DNA from: CAMTWB01 sp037441775
Lineage (GTDB): Bacteria > Desulfobacterota > Syntrophia > Syntrophales > CAMTWB01
Direction of reading: 5' to 3'
Assembly (NCBI GenBank): GCA_037441775.1
Contig: JBBIRO010000030.1
Span: 1 to 38,058, forward strand
DNA length: 38,058 bases
Part shown: piece after piece, positions 29,964 to 38,048 of the stretch
How the letters are laid out: every line of letters begins with the position of its first letter
How positions within the stretch are numbered: the stretch's first letter is position 1
Made by a program: the position numbers and the translations under genes
The notes under the pieces: generated by a model
The model's database searches: none
Seen by the model: only the letters and a program-made list of their open reading frames with translations
What the model was told of the DNA's origin: nothing

Positions 29964-32021
29964 ATGAACCGGACACAATTGCCAAAACTCCTCTTGCTGA
30001 TGGTGGTGCTTGCTGCTTATGCCATGATTGCGGGCTGCGCCACGGAACAGCAACTTGGCCGTGTGTATGGCGTCCTCGACGATAAGCTCGATGTTTCCCA
30101 TAAGGGTTTGTCGAACCTACTCAACCAGCGACTGGAGGAGAACAGACAGACGAATATCGCCACTGCTGCCAGGCTGGCCAAGGAGATCGAGGACCTAAAA
30201 ACCCAAAACCAGGTCGATATTGAAATAAACCGCAGAGAAATTCAGGCTTCGGCTACCCGAGCGGACCTGAAAAGGCTGGAAGAAGCGATATTGCTGCGTG
30301 ATGAAGGCCTGGAGAAAAAAATCATATCCGCCCTGGACGCGAGGGTACTGGCCTTGAGAAACGAAGCAAGCGCCGATCGGATCAAACAGACCGCCTTAGC
30401 CAGCCAGATTGGGGAACTTGCGGCCGACTTGAAAAAATACCGGACGGATATGGAAAAAAGCAGTTTTCAAATCAGCACGGAACTGCAAAGAAGCAAAGAG
30501 ACCATTATTGCTGACTTTCAAAAAACCCAGGTTGAAATCAATGCCGCCAGAGAGGATATCGAAAAAAACATCGCGCAAATAGAGAGAAGCCGCCGAGAAA
30601 TTCAGCTGGCGGGGCAAGAGCTGGAAAAGCATAAAGCTGAAATCAGGCACTTAAGAGAAGCCATCGAGGCAGGCCGCCTGGAACTAAGCCAAAACCGCCA
30701 GGAAATAGAAAAAAATTTTTCTCAGACAGAAAAAATAAACCAGGAACTGCAAAGAAGCAAAGAGACCATTATTGCTGACTTTCAAAAAACCCAGGTTGAA
30801 ATCAATGCCGCCCGAGGGGATATCGAAAAAAACATTGCCCAAACGGAGAGAAGCCGGCATGAAATTCAACTGGCCGGGCAAGAGCTGGAAAAACATAAAG
30901 GGGAAATCACGCAATTAAGAGAAGCCACCGCAGCCGGCAGGCTGGAGCTCATCCAGCAACGGCTGGAAATAGAAAAAAGTTTAACAGAGATCGAAAAAAA
31001 CAAGACGGAGATACAGCTTGCTGCCCTGGGAGTATCAAGCAGCCGATCGGAATTGGACCGGATTAAAAATGTAGTTGACAATGACCGGCAGGAGATTCAA
31101 AAACTTGCCAACGAAATAGAGGTCAACAGAACTTTTTTGACCGAAACCAGACTGCTGATTGAAAAGGGGCAAACCGAAATCGAGAAGGTTGGCAAAGATA
31201 TGATGCTCTCTAAGTCTGTAGGGGCGGATATGGTTGCCGACATTACCGATCTGAGGGATAAGCTGCTGCAATTTGCCGGCTCGCTGGAGAGCCTACAGAG
31301 AAACCACGCCATTACCGCTAAAGAACAGCAGACCCTGCAAAACACCATTACGGGCATGGTGGAAGCAGAAAGAAAAACCAGTAAAGACATGGCGGATGCA
31401 GAAAGAAGGACCGCCAGTGAGCAGGCCTTGCTGACGGGAAGGCTCGATCGGCTTGCCAAAGAGATTGAATTCCTTAATAGATATTTTAACCCGCATAAAA
31501 AGGAACCCGCTGCCGCAACTACCGGCCAAAGGGACATTGCTGCCGCTGGTAAAGAACCTGCCTCNNNNNNNNNNNNNNNNNNNNNNNNNNNNNNNNNNNN
31601 NNNNNNNNNNNNNNNNNNNNNNNNNNNNNNNNNNNNNNNNNNNNNNNNNNNNNNNNNNNNNNNNTATGAGCGTGCTTATGATACCTTCAAAGAGGGAAAA
31701 TATGAAAAGGCGAGGGCGGAATTTCAGGAACTGCTGAAAAGATTCCCTCGGGGCGAGTTAGCGGAAAGCGCGCAGTTCTGGATTGCTGACTCTTTTTTCT
31801 TCGAAAACCAGTTTGAACGAGCGATTGTAGAGTATGAAAAGACGCTCAAGGATCATCCGGGAGGCAGCAGGGCGCCTCATGTTCTGCTCAGACAAGGCCT
31901 ATCCTTCCTGTCACTGGGAGATAAAACAGAGGCCAGGCTCTACCTTGAGAAGGTGCTGAAAGACTTTCCCCATTCCACTCAGGCGCGGGTAGCCAGAAGT
32001 AGGCTTGCCGAGCTGAATTGA
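29964..32021 (+). CDS. CpoB/YbgF-like TPR lipoprotein with giant coiled coil (cpoB-1), spans assembly gap
   Basis: From ATG 29964 the product starts with a lipoprotein signal (lipobox MIAGC, Cys25). A coiled coil follows to about residue 530, with motifs such as IEKNIAQIERSRREIQLAGQ, including an 88-residue tandem duplication (residues 173-260 and 261-348). The 100-N gap hides about 34 or an unknown number of residues. The C-terminus has CpoB-type TPRs (YERAYDTFKEGKYEKARAEF, SAQFWIADSFFFENQFERAIVEYEK). CpoB of E. coli coordinates peptidoglycan synthesis with Tol-Pal and is about 260 residues. The longer start at 29892 falls in a stem-loop and would bury the signal peptide. Because the gap length may be nominal, the continuity of the frame across it is not proven. 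Confidence 0.8.
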   Translation: MNRTQLPKLLLLMVVLAAYAMIAGCATEQQLGRVYGVLDDKLDVSHKGLSNLLNQRLEENRQTNIATAARLAKEIEDLKTQNQVDIEINRREIQASATRADLKRLEEAILLRDEGLEKKIISALDARVLALRNEASADRIKQTALASQIGELAADLKKYRTDMEKSSFQISTELQRSKETIIADFQKTQVEINAAREDIEKNIAQIERSRREIQLAGQELEKHKAEIRHLREAIEAGRLELSQNRQEIEKNFSQTEKINQELQRSKETIIADFQKTQVEINAARGDIEKNIAQTERSRHEIQLAGQELEKHKGEITQLREATAAGRLELIQQRLEIEKSLTEIEKNKTEIQLAALGVSSSRSELDRIKNVVDNDRQEIQKLANEIEVNRTFLTETRLLIEKGQTEIEKVGKDMMLSKSVGADMVADITDLRDKLLQFAGSLESLQRNHAITAKEQQTLQNTITGMVEAERKTSKDMADAERRTASEQALLTGRLDRLAKEIEFLNRYFNPHKKEPAAATTGQRDIAAAGKEPAXXXXXXXXXXXXXXXXXXXXXXXXXXXXXXXXXXYERAYDTFKEGKYEKARAEFQELLKRFPRGELAESAQFWIADSFFFENQFERAIVEYEKTLKDHPGGSRAPHVLLRQGLSFLSLGDKTEARLYLEKVLKDFPHSTQARVARSRLAELN
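30480..31007 (+). repeat. Internal tandem duplication of 264 bases
   Basis: Two units, 30480-30743 and 30744-31007, have a period of exactly 264 bases (88 codons). The first 69 bases of each are identical and the remainder diverges gradually. The frame is kept, so the coil is lengthened by 88 residues. The identical start suggests a recent duplication or gene conversion. Confidence 0.9.
31565..31664. other. Assembly gap (100 N)
   Basis: One hundred undetermined bases interrupt the cpoB-1 gene just before its TPR domain. A round 100 usually marks a scaffold join of unknown true length. The hidden part probably codes for the linker between coil and TPR. Confidence 0.95.
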
Positions 32022-32237
32022 GCGGTCAAGGCTTGTCTGGTCTTCAGTTTTACAGTGGGTCTATATAGGACCTGAGATGTAAGACGGCGAAAATTATCTC
32101 TGTTTATGCCAAGGGCAAGGGGGTAACCGATAGCTGGCGATAAGGAGATTATTAATTTATAGTTTAACAATGGAGATTGCCAAGTCGCCATTAACATTAA
32201 TGCCTTGTTTGGTAAATCCCACGTGAAAGGAGATTCC

Positions 32238-32900
32238 ATGCTTAAGCGAAAAAGGATAAGCTGCCTTGCTGTTCTTATTCTTTGCTGGGTGTTTCTGTCG
32301 CTAGCCTTCGGCTGCAGTAGCAGGACGCGGCCACCGGGGGAAACCATGACGGGACAATCAGGAAAGCTGAAGGCGGAGCAGACCAGGGAGGCGCCAAGAT
32401 CCGGTCTGAAGCAGGAGGAAGCTTTAAGGAAGGCGCCCCTCGGTGAGTTATCAGACAAGTCGCCCGCGGCTGCCGTGCGGACGACACCGCCACCGGCGAC
32501 GACTCCTCCGACGCAACAGATAAGAGAAGAGGCTATCAAAGAGGCTCCGGTTCGGTCGGAGAAGGTTGTATTGCGAAAAATACATTTCGAATTTGATAAA
32601 TACAACCTTAGCGCCGAGGCCAGGGAAATACTGCGGGAACACGCCCAGCGCCTGTATAAGCTCCAGGACTTTGCCCTCGTTATAGAGGGTCACTGCGACG
32701 AGCGCGGGACCAATGAATACAACCTGGCCTTGGGGGAAAGAAGGGCGGTAGAAGCGATGAAATACCTCGTCGCCCTTGGGGTTAATGAAAAGAAAATCAG
32801 AACCGTCAGCTATGGCGAGGAATTGCCCTCTGATCCCGGAAGCAGTGAGGAGGCCTGGGCAAAAAATCGCAGAGCCGAATTTAATCTTACCGTCAAGTGA
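32238..32900 (+). CDS. Pal-type OmpA lipoprotein of ordinary size (pal-2)
   Basis: The 220-residue product has a lipoprotein signal with LAFGC (Cys26), a short Pro/Thr-rich linker and a Pal domain (KIHFEFDKYNLSAEAREIL, IEGHCDERGTNEYNLALGERRAVEAM, AWAKNRRAEFNL). It is a paralogue of pal-1: the peptidoglycan-binding segments are nearly the same, but the long charged insert is absent. AAAGGAG lies 5 bases before ATG 32238; the open frame from 32205 has no such site. It is followed after 13 bases by the second cpoB-like gene, the usual pal-cpoB order. It could be the housekeeping Pal of the Tol system, although tolQRAB are not in this window. Confidence 0.92.
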   Translation: MLKRKRISCLAVLILCWVFLSLAFGCSSRTRPPGETMTGQSGKLKAEQTREAPRSGLKQEEALRKAPLGELSDKSPAAAVRTTPPPATTPPTQQIREEAIKEAPVRSEKVVLRKIHFEFDKYNLSAEAREILREHAQRLYKLQDFALVIEGHCDERGTNEYNLALGERRAVEAMKYLVALGVNEKKIRTVSYGEELPSDPGSSEEAWAKNRRAEFNLTVK

Positions 32901-32913
32901 GCGGGGCAATACG

Positions 32914-33813
32914 TTGAGAAGAGCTGGAAGGATCCCCATCCTGTTTATATCCGCTTGCACAATGTTTTTATTTGGCTGCGCAACCAGGGATGTTTTACCC
33001 CCGGTCAACAGCCGCCCGCCGTCCATCGGAGAAGAAATGTCCGACAAAATCGCGGCCATGGAAACCATGACCCGGAAATTAAAAGAGGAAGTTGCCGACT
33101 TGAGACAGCAACTCGAAAAAAGCGATGCGATAAACGACAGTTTGAGAAGGGGTCAGGCGGAGAGCGGAGCAACGATCACGGAAATAAGAGATCACCTCCA
33201 GCAGGTCCGGGGTAGCATTGAGGTCCTGCGCAAGGATATCAACACCCAGATTACCCGTGGCACCAGACGAGAGGAAGAAGCAAAGGACTTCCGGGAACGT
33301 CTGGAAACCGTGTCATTCAAAATAAACTTCATCGAAAACTTCATCGGCGTCGGCAAAAAGGCGGAGTCAGCGGAACCGCCAGACAAAGGAAAGCCCCCGG
33401 TGGTGGCAGCAAGGGAAACACCTCCTAAGATTGTCAAGGCTGATCGGGAGCTTGCCTATACGGCGGCTTATGCCATATTTAAAGAGGGAAAATACGAACG
33501 GGCAAGACAGGAGTTCACTAATTTCCTTAAACAATTCCCGGACTCGGAATATTCAGATAATGCCCAGTTCTGGATCGCCGAGAGCTTCTATTTCGAAAAC
33601 AAGTTTGACAAGGCCATCGCGGAATATGAGAAGTTGATAAAGAACTATCCGGATGGCAACAAGTTTTCCCATGCCCTCCTGAAAATGGGGTTATCATATG
33701 CCAACATGGGCGACAAGGTAAAAGCGCGGACTATCCTGCAGCAGGTAATTAAAGATTTTCCCAACACCGCCCAAGCCAGGACCGCGCGCACCAAATTGAC
33801 CGAAGTCAAATGA
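32914..33813 (+). CDS. CpoB/YbgF-like TPR lipoprotein (cpoB-2)
   Basis: From the TTG at 32914 the product has 299 residues: a lipoprotein-type signal (FLFGC, Cys22), a coiled coil at about 40-150 as in the trimerisation region of YbgF, a linker, and three TPR units (AAYAIFKEGKYERARQEFTNFLKQFP, AQFWIAESFYFENKFDKAIAEYEK, GDKVKARTILQQVIKDFP). The open frame runs back to 32776 through pal-2, but the TTG 13 bases after the pal-2 stop gives a proper signal peptide. In E. coli CpoB has no lipid anchor, so a lipid-anchored form is a difference. The TPR part is closely similar to that of cpoB-1. Confidence 0.88.
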   Translation: MRRAGRIPILFISACTMFLFGCATRDVLPPVNSRPPSIGEEMSDKIAAMETMTRKLKEEVADLRQQLEKSDAINDSLRRGQAESGATITEIRDHLQQVRGSIEVLRKDINTQITRGTRREEEAKDFRERLETVSFKINFIENFIGVGKKAESAEPPDKGKPPVVAARETPPKIVKADRELAYTAAYAIFKEGKYERARQEFTNFLKQFPDSEYSDNAQFWIAESFYFENKFDKAIAEYEKLIKNYPDGNKFSHALLKMGLSYANMGDKVKARTILQQVIKDFPNTAQARTARTKLTEVK

Positions 33814-33823
33814 TACGAGAGCG

Positions 33824-33852
33824 TAAAAAAATACCCACGGCGATTTTGCCGT
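33824..33852 (-). terminator. Terminator of the minus-strand TPR-lipoprotein operon
   Basis: On the minus strand ACGGC-AAAATC-GCCGT is followed by GGGTATTTTTTT. It lies about 90 bases after the DUF4292 gene and just after the convergent cpoB-2 stop. The plus strand lacks a T-tract after this stem. Confidence 0.5.
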
Positions 33853-33939
33853 TGTAGTGCCTGTTTCCCATCACCGGTTTGCAAAGATGGTTAAATGGGC
33901 ACCCTTTTTGCCGCGCCGTCTTTCCTGAATCGCCCAAGC

Positions 33940-34746
33940 TCAGTCCAGATAAACAACCTTAGCGCCTGCGGGTACATCAAGCCTGAAATCGGAAGCATCG
34001 CCCCCTTCGTCGAGTATTGCATCAAGATATTCGATCCTCAGCCTGGCCTCCTCCGGCCGGAATTGAATAATCTCAATAAGATGGGGGATAGCCCTCTTAT
34101 CGATCAGCCGGTAGTCCTTTAATTCTATGGAATACCGGATTTCTCCTTCTGCAAAAATCTCGCTGCGGCTGAGGTACCCTCCATCAGTATGAATCCAGTG
34201 GGAGCGGGACTTGCCGTTGGCCCAAAAAATGTTCAATCGTAGGTATTCACCATCAGCGAAGCCATCCCTTAACTCCTCTCCTTTCCCCAGCTGCGCCGTC
34301 TTGCCGATCAACGAGGCTGCCAGCTGTTCCACTGGTATGCCCAATGCCAGAAATTGCGCCAGATTAGCCGGTGTTGCACGACCCACATAGAGCGTTTTCT
34401 GCGGGGGCACATACAGCATGATTGTGCCATCCTTTACCGACAGAAAAAGATTGGGCAGCCCGATCGGCGGGGCAATTTCTATCCGGAGTGAGTTAGGGGC
34501 TTGCATCAGGATGCCCGCCTTTTGAATCATCCGCCGCCCTCCTGTTTCCAGCGCCACTTTGCCTACGGCTCGGAATGTGAAGGCGGAATTTTCACTGCTG
34601 GAAATTATCTCCCATAAGCGGTTCGTAACGGAAGGGGGGAGGGGTTCAAGGTCGCGGGAAGCTTTCATAGAGCAACCGGCACCAATGAACAGGAAGAACA
34701 AGGCAAGCACAAAAAGTCCGAAATGGTTACGATATGACCCTTGCAT
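33940..34746 (-). CDS. DUF4292/LolB-like lipoprotein
   Basis: The 268-residue product has a lipoprotein signal (IGAGC, Cys25) and an all-beta body (RAVGKVALETGGRRMIQKAGILMQAPNSLRIEIAPPIGLP, LFLSVKDGTIMLYVPPQKTLYVG) like the half-barrel of LolB and DUF4292 proteins. LolB receives lipoproteins from LolA at the outer membrane. The full LolB signature is not evident, so a role in lipoprotein insertion is a possibility only. It starts 1 base after the TPR gene on the same strand and is thus cotranslated; that TPR-LolB pairing is common in deltaproteobacteria. Confidence 0.75.
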   Translation of the reverse strand: MQGSYRNHFGLFVLALFFLFIGAGCSMKASRDLEPLPPSVTNRLWEIISSSENSAFTFRAVGKVALETGGRRMIQKAGILMQAPNSLRIEIAPPIGLPNLFLSVKDGTIMLYVPPQKTLYVGRATPANLAQFLALGIPVEQLAASLIGKTAQLGKGEELRDGFADGEYLRLNIFWANGKSRSHWIHTDGGYLSRSEIFAEGEIRYSIELKDYRLIDKRAIPHLIEIIQFRPEEARLRIEYLDAILDEGGDASDFRLDVPAGAKVVYLD

Positions 34747-34747
34747 T

Positions 34748-36463
34748 TTAAAGTCGCTGCAAAATATCGGCGATTTTTTTCTTAAGGCCGATGCTGTCCG
34801 AATTTGACTTCAATGCCCTCCGATACATCTCGAGTGCTTCCGACAATCGGCCGTCTTTTTCCAGGGCATCCCCCAGATGCTCGGCAACCGTTGGATCGTC
34901 GGGCAGGCCATTTAACGCTTCGGTTAGATATTTAATGGCCAGGTCGTTTTTACCTTGCCGAAAATATACCCAACCCAGGCTATCTATTATGTGAGCTCCC
35001 TTGGGGTTTAATTCCAGTGCCCGCTTAATCATCTGCTCCGCCTCGTCGAGATTGATTCCGCGATCCGCCCAGGAGTAGCCGATGAAATTCAAGGCCTCGG
35101 CGTTATCAGGTTCAAGCCGTAGAATACTCCTCATCTGCTCCAAAGCTTGTTCCGGCCGGTTTGCCTTATCATAAAAGACGCCCAGGCCGTAATAAAGATC
35201 AACATTCCTGGGGAATTCAGCAACCCCTTTTTTAAGCATCTCCTCAGCCAGACCAGGATCATTTGCCTTCTCATAAAGTGAAGCCAAAAACATATACAAA
35301 ATGGGCTGTTTTTTCTGCTCAATCGCGCCCGCAACCAGCTGTATCGCCTGCTTCAGGTTGCCCAATCTCTCCAAAATCAGCCCCATCTGCATCCGGGCAT
35401 TGGCGTACATCTGCGCGTCGGGGGTGATTTTTCGGTATTCCTCCAGCGCTTCTTCGTGGCGCCGCAAGTTAGCGGCTAAAGTCGCGAAAATATACCTCGC
35501 CCTAAGATCAGCGGGGAAGTCTTGAAGGTAGATTTTTAGTATCTCATATGCCTCCTGGTAGTCGCCCCGCTCATAGTTAAGAATGCCTGTGAGGAATCTA
35601 AGCTCTCGGTCCTGGTCGTCAATCATCGCCGCTTTTTTCAACTCTTCCTCGGCCTCGCCATAGCGCCTTTCTCGCAGATATATCTCAACGAGCATCAGCC
35701 TTACCCTCAGAGATTCAGGATACAATTTCAGGTACTGCAGGTACAGGCTTATTGCGCTATCTGGCCGCCGTAGTTTTTCATAAAGACTGGACAGTTCCAG
35801 GAGAGCTTGTTCGAATGAAGGATTTAAGGCCAATGTTCTATTCAGCCAATTCTCCGCTTCTTGATGGTTTTCCGTTGCCAGGTGGATACGGGCCAGGTAA
35901 AATGAAGCCGCTACATGATCCTCCTTGATAGAGATAACCTTCTCGTACATGCCTTGCGCTGACTTGAGGTCTCCGCTATCGTGGTAAGCTATACCCAGGT
36001 TAAAAAGGGCGTGAATGTTGTCAGGATCCAAACTGATTACTCGAAGGTACTCGCTTATCGCACCAGCTATGTCATTCATCCGGCGCCGTAATCCCGCCAG
36101 GGTCAGTCGGACGGGAATATTATCAGGGAACTGCTGGAGATATTCTAGGCAAAGATCGCTGGCCCGTTCTTTTTCGCCCTTTCCCAGGTAAAGCATCGCA
36201 AGTTCCGTCACCAGAAAGTCCGAGCGGGAATCAAAACGCAATGCCCGCCTGAACTCCCGGATGGCCGCATCGGGATTGCCATCAAGGCTGAAGAGTACAC
36301 CCAGAGAATAATGGTATTTGGCAGCGGCGGAAGAGCGAAACCAATTCAACCTGGTGGTATCACTATCAGCCCTACTGTCATTGACGAAAAACAGGGCGCC
36401 ACTGAGTGCGAGGCACAGGACAAGCGCACCCAAGGCCAGAGTTTTGTTAAACCTATACATCAT
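34748..36463 (-). CDS. Large TPR-repeat protein, exported
   Basis: The 571-residue product has a hydrophobic N-terminal segment (about residues 8-27, ending near SRADS), probably a signal peptide or anchor, followed by some 14-15 tetratricopeptide repeats across the whole chain, e.g. AKYHYSLGVLFSLDGNPDAA, VDLYYGLGVFYDKANRPEQA and HIIDSLGWVYFRQGKNDLA. Such proteins act as periplasmic scaffolds. ATG 36463 is chosen because AAGGA lies 6 bases upstream; the upstream open frame has no ribosome binding site. It forms an operon with the DUF4292 lipoprotein and is separated from the protease gene upstream by a terminator. Confidence 0.88.
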   Translation of the reverse strand: MMYRFNKTLALGALVLCLALSGALFFVNDSRADSDTTRLNWFRSSAAAKYHYSLGVLFSLDGNPDAAIREFRRALRFDSRSDFLVTELAMLYLGKGEKERASDLCLEYLQQFPDNIPVRLTLAGLRRRMNDIAGAISEYLRVISLDPDNIHALFNLGIAYHDSGDLKSAQGMYEKVISIKEDHVAASFYLARIHLATENHQEAENWLNRTLALNPSFEQALLELSSLYEKLRRPDSAISLYLQYLKLYPESLRVRLMLVEIYLRERRYGEAEEELKKAAMIDDQDRELRFLTGILNYERGDYQEAYEILKIYLQDFPADLRARYIFATLAANLRRHEEALEEYRKITPDAQMYANARMQMGLILERLGNLKQAIQLVAGAIEQKKQPILYMFLASLYEKANDPGLAEEMLKKGVAEFPRNVDLYYGLGVFYDKANRPEQALEQMRSILRLEPDNAEALNFIGYSWADRGINLDEAEQMIKRALELNPKGAHIIDSLGWVYFRQGKNDLAIKYLTEALNGLPDDPTVAEHLGDALEKDGRLSEALEMYRRALKSNSDSIGLKKKIADILQRL

Positions 36464-36524
36464 ATTACATCCTTGCCGAACTCGTAAAAAAATCGGCAAA
36501 ATGTAAAAGTTGGGACGACTTTGT

Positions 36525-36547
36525 AAAAAGTTGTCATCCTTGACAAC
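36525..36547 (-). terminator. Intrinsic terminator of the S41 protease gene
   Basis: On the minus strand GTTGTC-AAGGAT-GACAAC is followed directly by TTTTT. It begins about 30 bases after the protease stop and precedes the TPR gene. Confidence 0.8.
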
Positions 36548-36577
36548 CTCAAAAAAATACGGACAACCAGGCGACGT

Positions 36578-37786
36578 CTAGTTGCCTGACTTAGTAAGCC
36601 CGCCGGTCATTGCCTTGAGATGATCCAGGGCGCCTCGGAGCTGATTGTCCCTGACAAGATCGTCGATCTCTTTTTCATTTGCTGGCTTGATGTATTTGAT
36701 CTCCAGATCGGGTATTATGCCCTCTCCATGAATCGAACGTCCGTCGGGAGTATAATACTTGGCGGTGGTAAGTTTTAAGGCATTGCCTCCATCCAGGGGA
36801 ATTATTGTCTGAACAGAAGCCTTGCCAAAGGAGCGGGTGCCGATGACCGGCGCCCTTTTGTTTCCCTGTAGCGCACCGGCCACGATCTCCGCCGCGCTGG
36901 CGCTGCCCTCGTTGAGTAAAACCACCAGCGGGATCAAAGGCTCGCCTCCCTGATCCCGGGCTATCGCCCGGGTATCCATGCCCTTTACTCGTCCCTTGGT
37001 GGATACAATAGTTCCGGACTTAAGGAAGATATCCGAAACATCAATGGCCTGGGGCAATAGACCTCCCGGGTTATTTCTCAGATCGATAATCAGTCCCCTC
37101 AGGGGCTTCAGCTTTTTATCCAGATCCCGGAGGGCGAGGCGCACGTCTTCAGACGTCCTCTCTTGGAAGGCGGCGATTCGGATATAACCGTAGTTTCCCT
37201 CGTAGGTCTTCACCCGGACGCTGCGAACCTTGATCTCCGCTCTGGTTATGGTGACATCAAATGGCGCCTGTTCGCCTTCCCGAATAATAGTAATGGTTAC
37301 CTTGGTTCCCTTGGTGCCCCGCAGCTTTTTCACCGCTTCGGTAATGGTTATGTCCTTCGTAGAACTGCCGTCGATCTTGCTGATCTGATCCCCTGCCTTC
37401 ACCCCGGCAAGGTAAGCGGGGGTGTCCTCAATCGGAGCCACCACTGTCAGCACATCCTTCACCAGGGTTATTTCGATGCCCACTCCCCCGAAACGTCCCT
37501 CCGTGTCCACCTTCAACTCCTTGTACATCTCCTCAGTGAGGTAGACGCTGTGTGGGTCAAGCGATTTGAGCATCCCATTTACAGCGCCTTGGATCAGAGC
37601 CTTGGAGTCCACTTCATCAACATAGTTTTTCTCGACCAGGTCTAAAACCTCGGTAAATAGCTTCAGGTTACGGTAAATATTCCGATCCAGCGCGGAGACC
37701 GCCCGCCCTCCGTAAAAACCCAAAATTATGAGGACGACTATCAAAGGAAGGGCGATATAAATCCTTTTCATTTTAAAATCTTTCAT
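36578..37786 (-). CDS. C-terminal processing peptidase, S41 family
   Basis: The 402-residue product has an N-terminal membrane segment (about 8-27), a PDZ domain (GGVGIEITLVKDVLTVVAPIEDTPAYLAGVKAGDQI) and an S41 protease domain with RGLIIDLRNNPGGLL, nucleophile Ser in NEGSASAAEI, and general-base Lys in GTRSFGKASVQT. CtpA-type proteases cut proteins from their C-terminus in the periplasm and in several species control peptidoglycan hydrolases. The neighbouring TPR protein is of interest because S41 proteases in other bacteria use TPR lipoproteins as adaptors (NlpI-Prc, LbcA-CtpA); the pairing here is inference. ATG 37786 follows GGGGGG; a second ATG at 37771 is possible. Confidence 0.95.
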   Translation of the reverse strand: MKDFKMKRIYIALPLIVVLIILGFYGGRAVSALDRNIYRNLKLFTEVLDLVEKNYVDEVDSKALIQGAVNGMLKSLDPHSVYLTEEMYKELKVDTEGRFGGVGIEITLVKDVLTVVAPIEDTPAYLAGVKAGDQISKIDGSSTKDITITEAVKKLRGTKGTKVTITIIREGEQAPFDVTITRAEIKVRSVRVKTYEGNYGYIRIAAFQERTSEDVRLALRDLDKKLKPLRGLIIDLRNNPGGLLPQAIDVSDIFLKSGTIVSTKGRVKGMDTRAIARDQGGEPLIPLVVLLNEGSASAAEIVAGALQGNKRAPVIGTRSFGKASVQTIIPLDGGNALKLTTAKYYTPDGRSIHGEGIIPDLEIKYIKPANEKEIDDLVRDNQLRGALDHLKAMTGGLTKSGN

Positions 37787-37944
37787 TTATCCCCCCTTGT
37801 ACATTGCTGAAAAATATTATTAAGGCGCAATATATGTTATTTGCCTATCACGGTTCACACAAAAAATTCCATATTTTTCTGATGATTCTCCCGCTGGAGC
37901 GAAGACAAATAATATTTTCGGCAATCGAGGAACATAAATATTGC

Positions 37945-37973
37945 TTGGCGGGCGCGCCACAAGCGGGTATGCT
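37945..37973 (+). promoter_or_regulatory. Predicted promoter of the gene at the right edge
   Basis: TTGGCG (37945-37950) and TATGCT (37968-37973) are 17 bases apart, placing transcription near 37980, about 70 bases before the ATG at 38049. The rest of the 260-base gap contains repeat copy C and nothing else recognised. Confidence 0.45.
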
Positions 37974-38004
37974 ATGAAATATCGTACGTGCGGCATAGGC
38001 GTCA

Positions 38005-38024
38005 GGACTTTTTACTAAGGCGTG
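38005..38024 (+). repeat. Copy C of the short intergenic repeat
   Basis: GGACTTTTTACTAAGGCGTG matches copy A at 14 of 20 positions and shares GCGTCAGGA and TTTTTA with it including the 5' flank. It lies in the leader of the gene at the right edge. Confidence 0.35.
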
Positions 38025-38048
38025 AATTTTTACGAAAAGGAGGGGACA

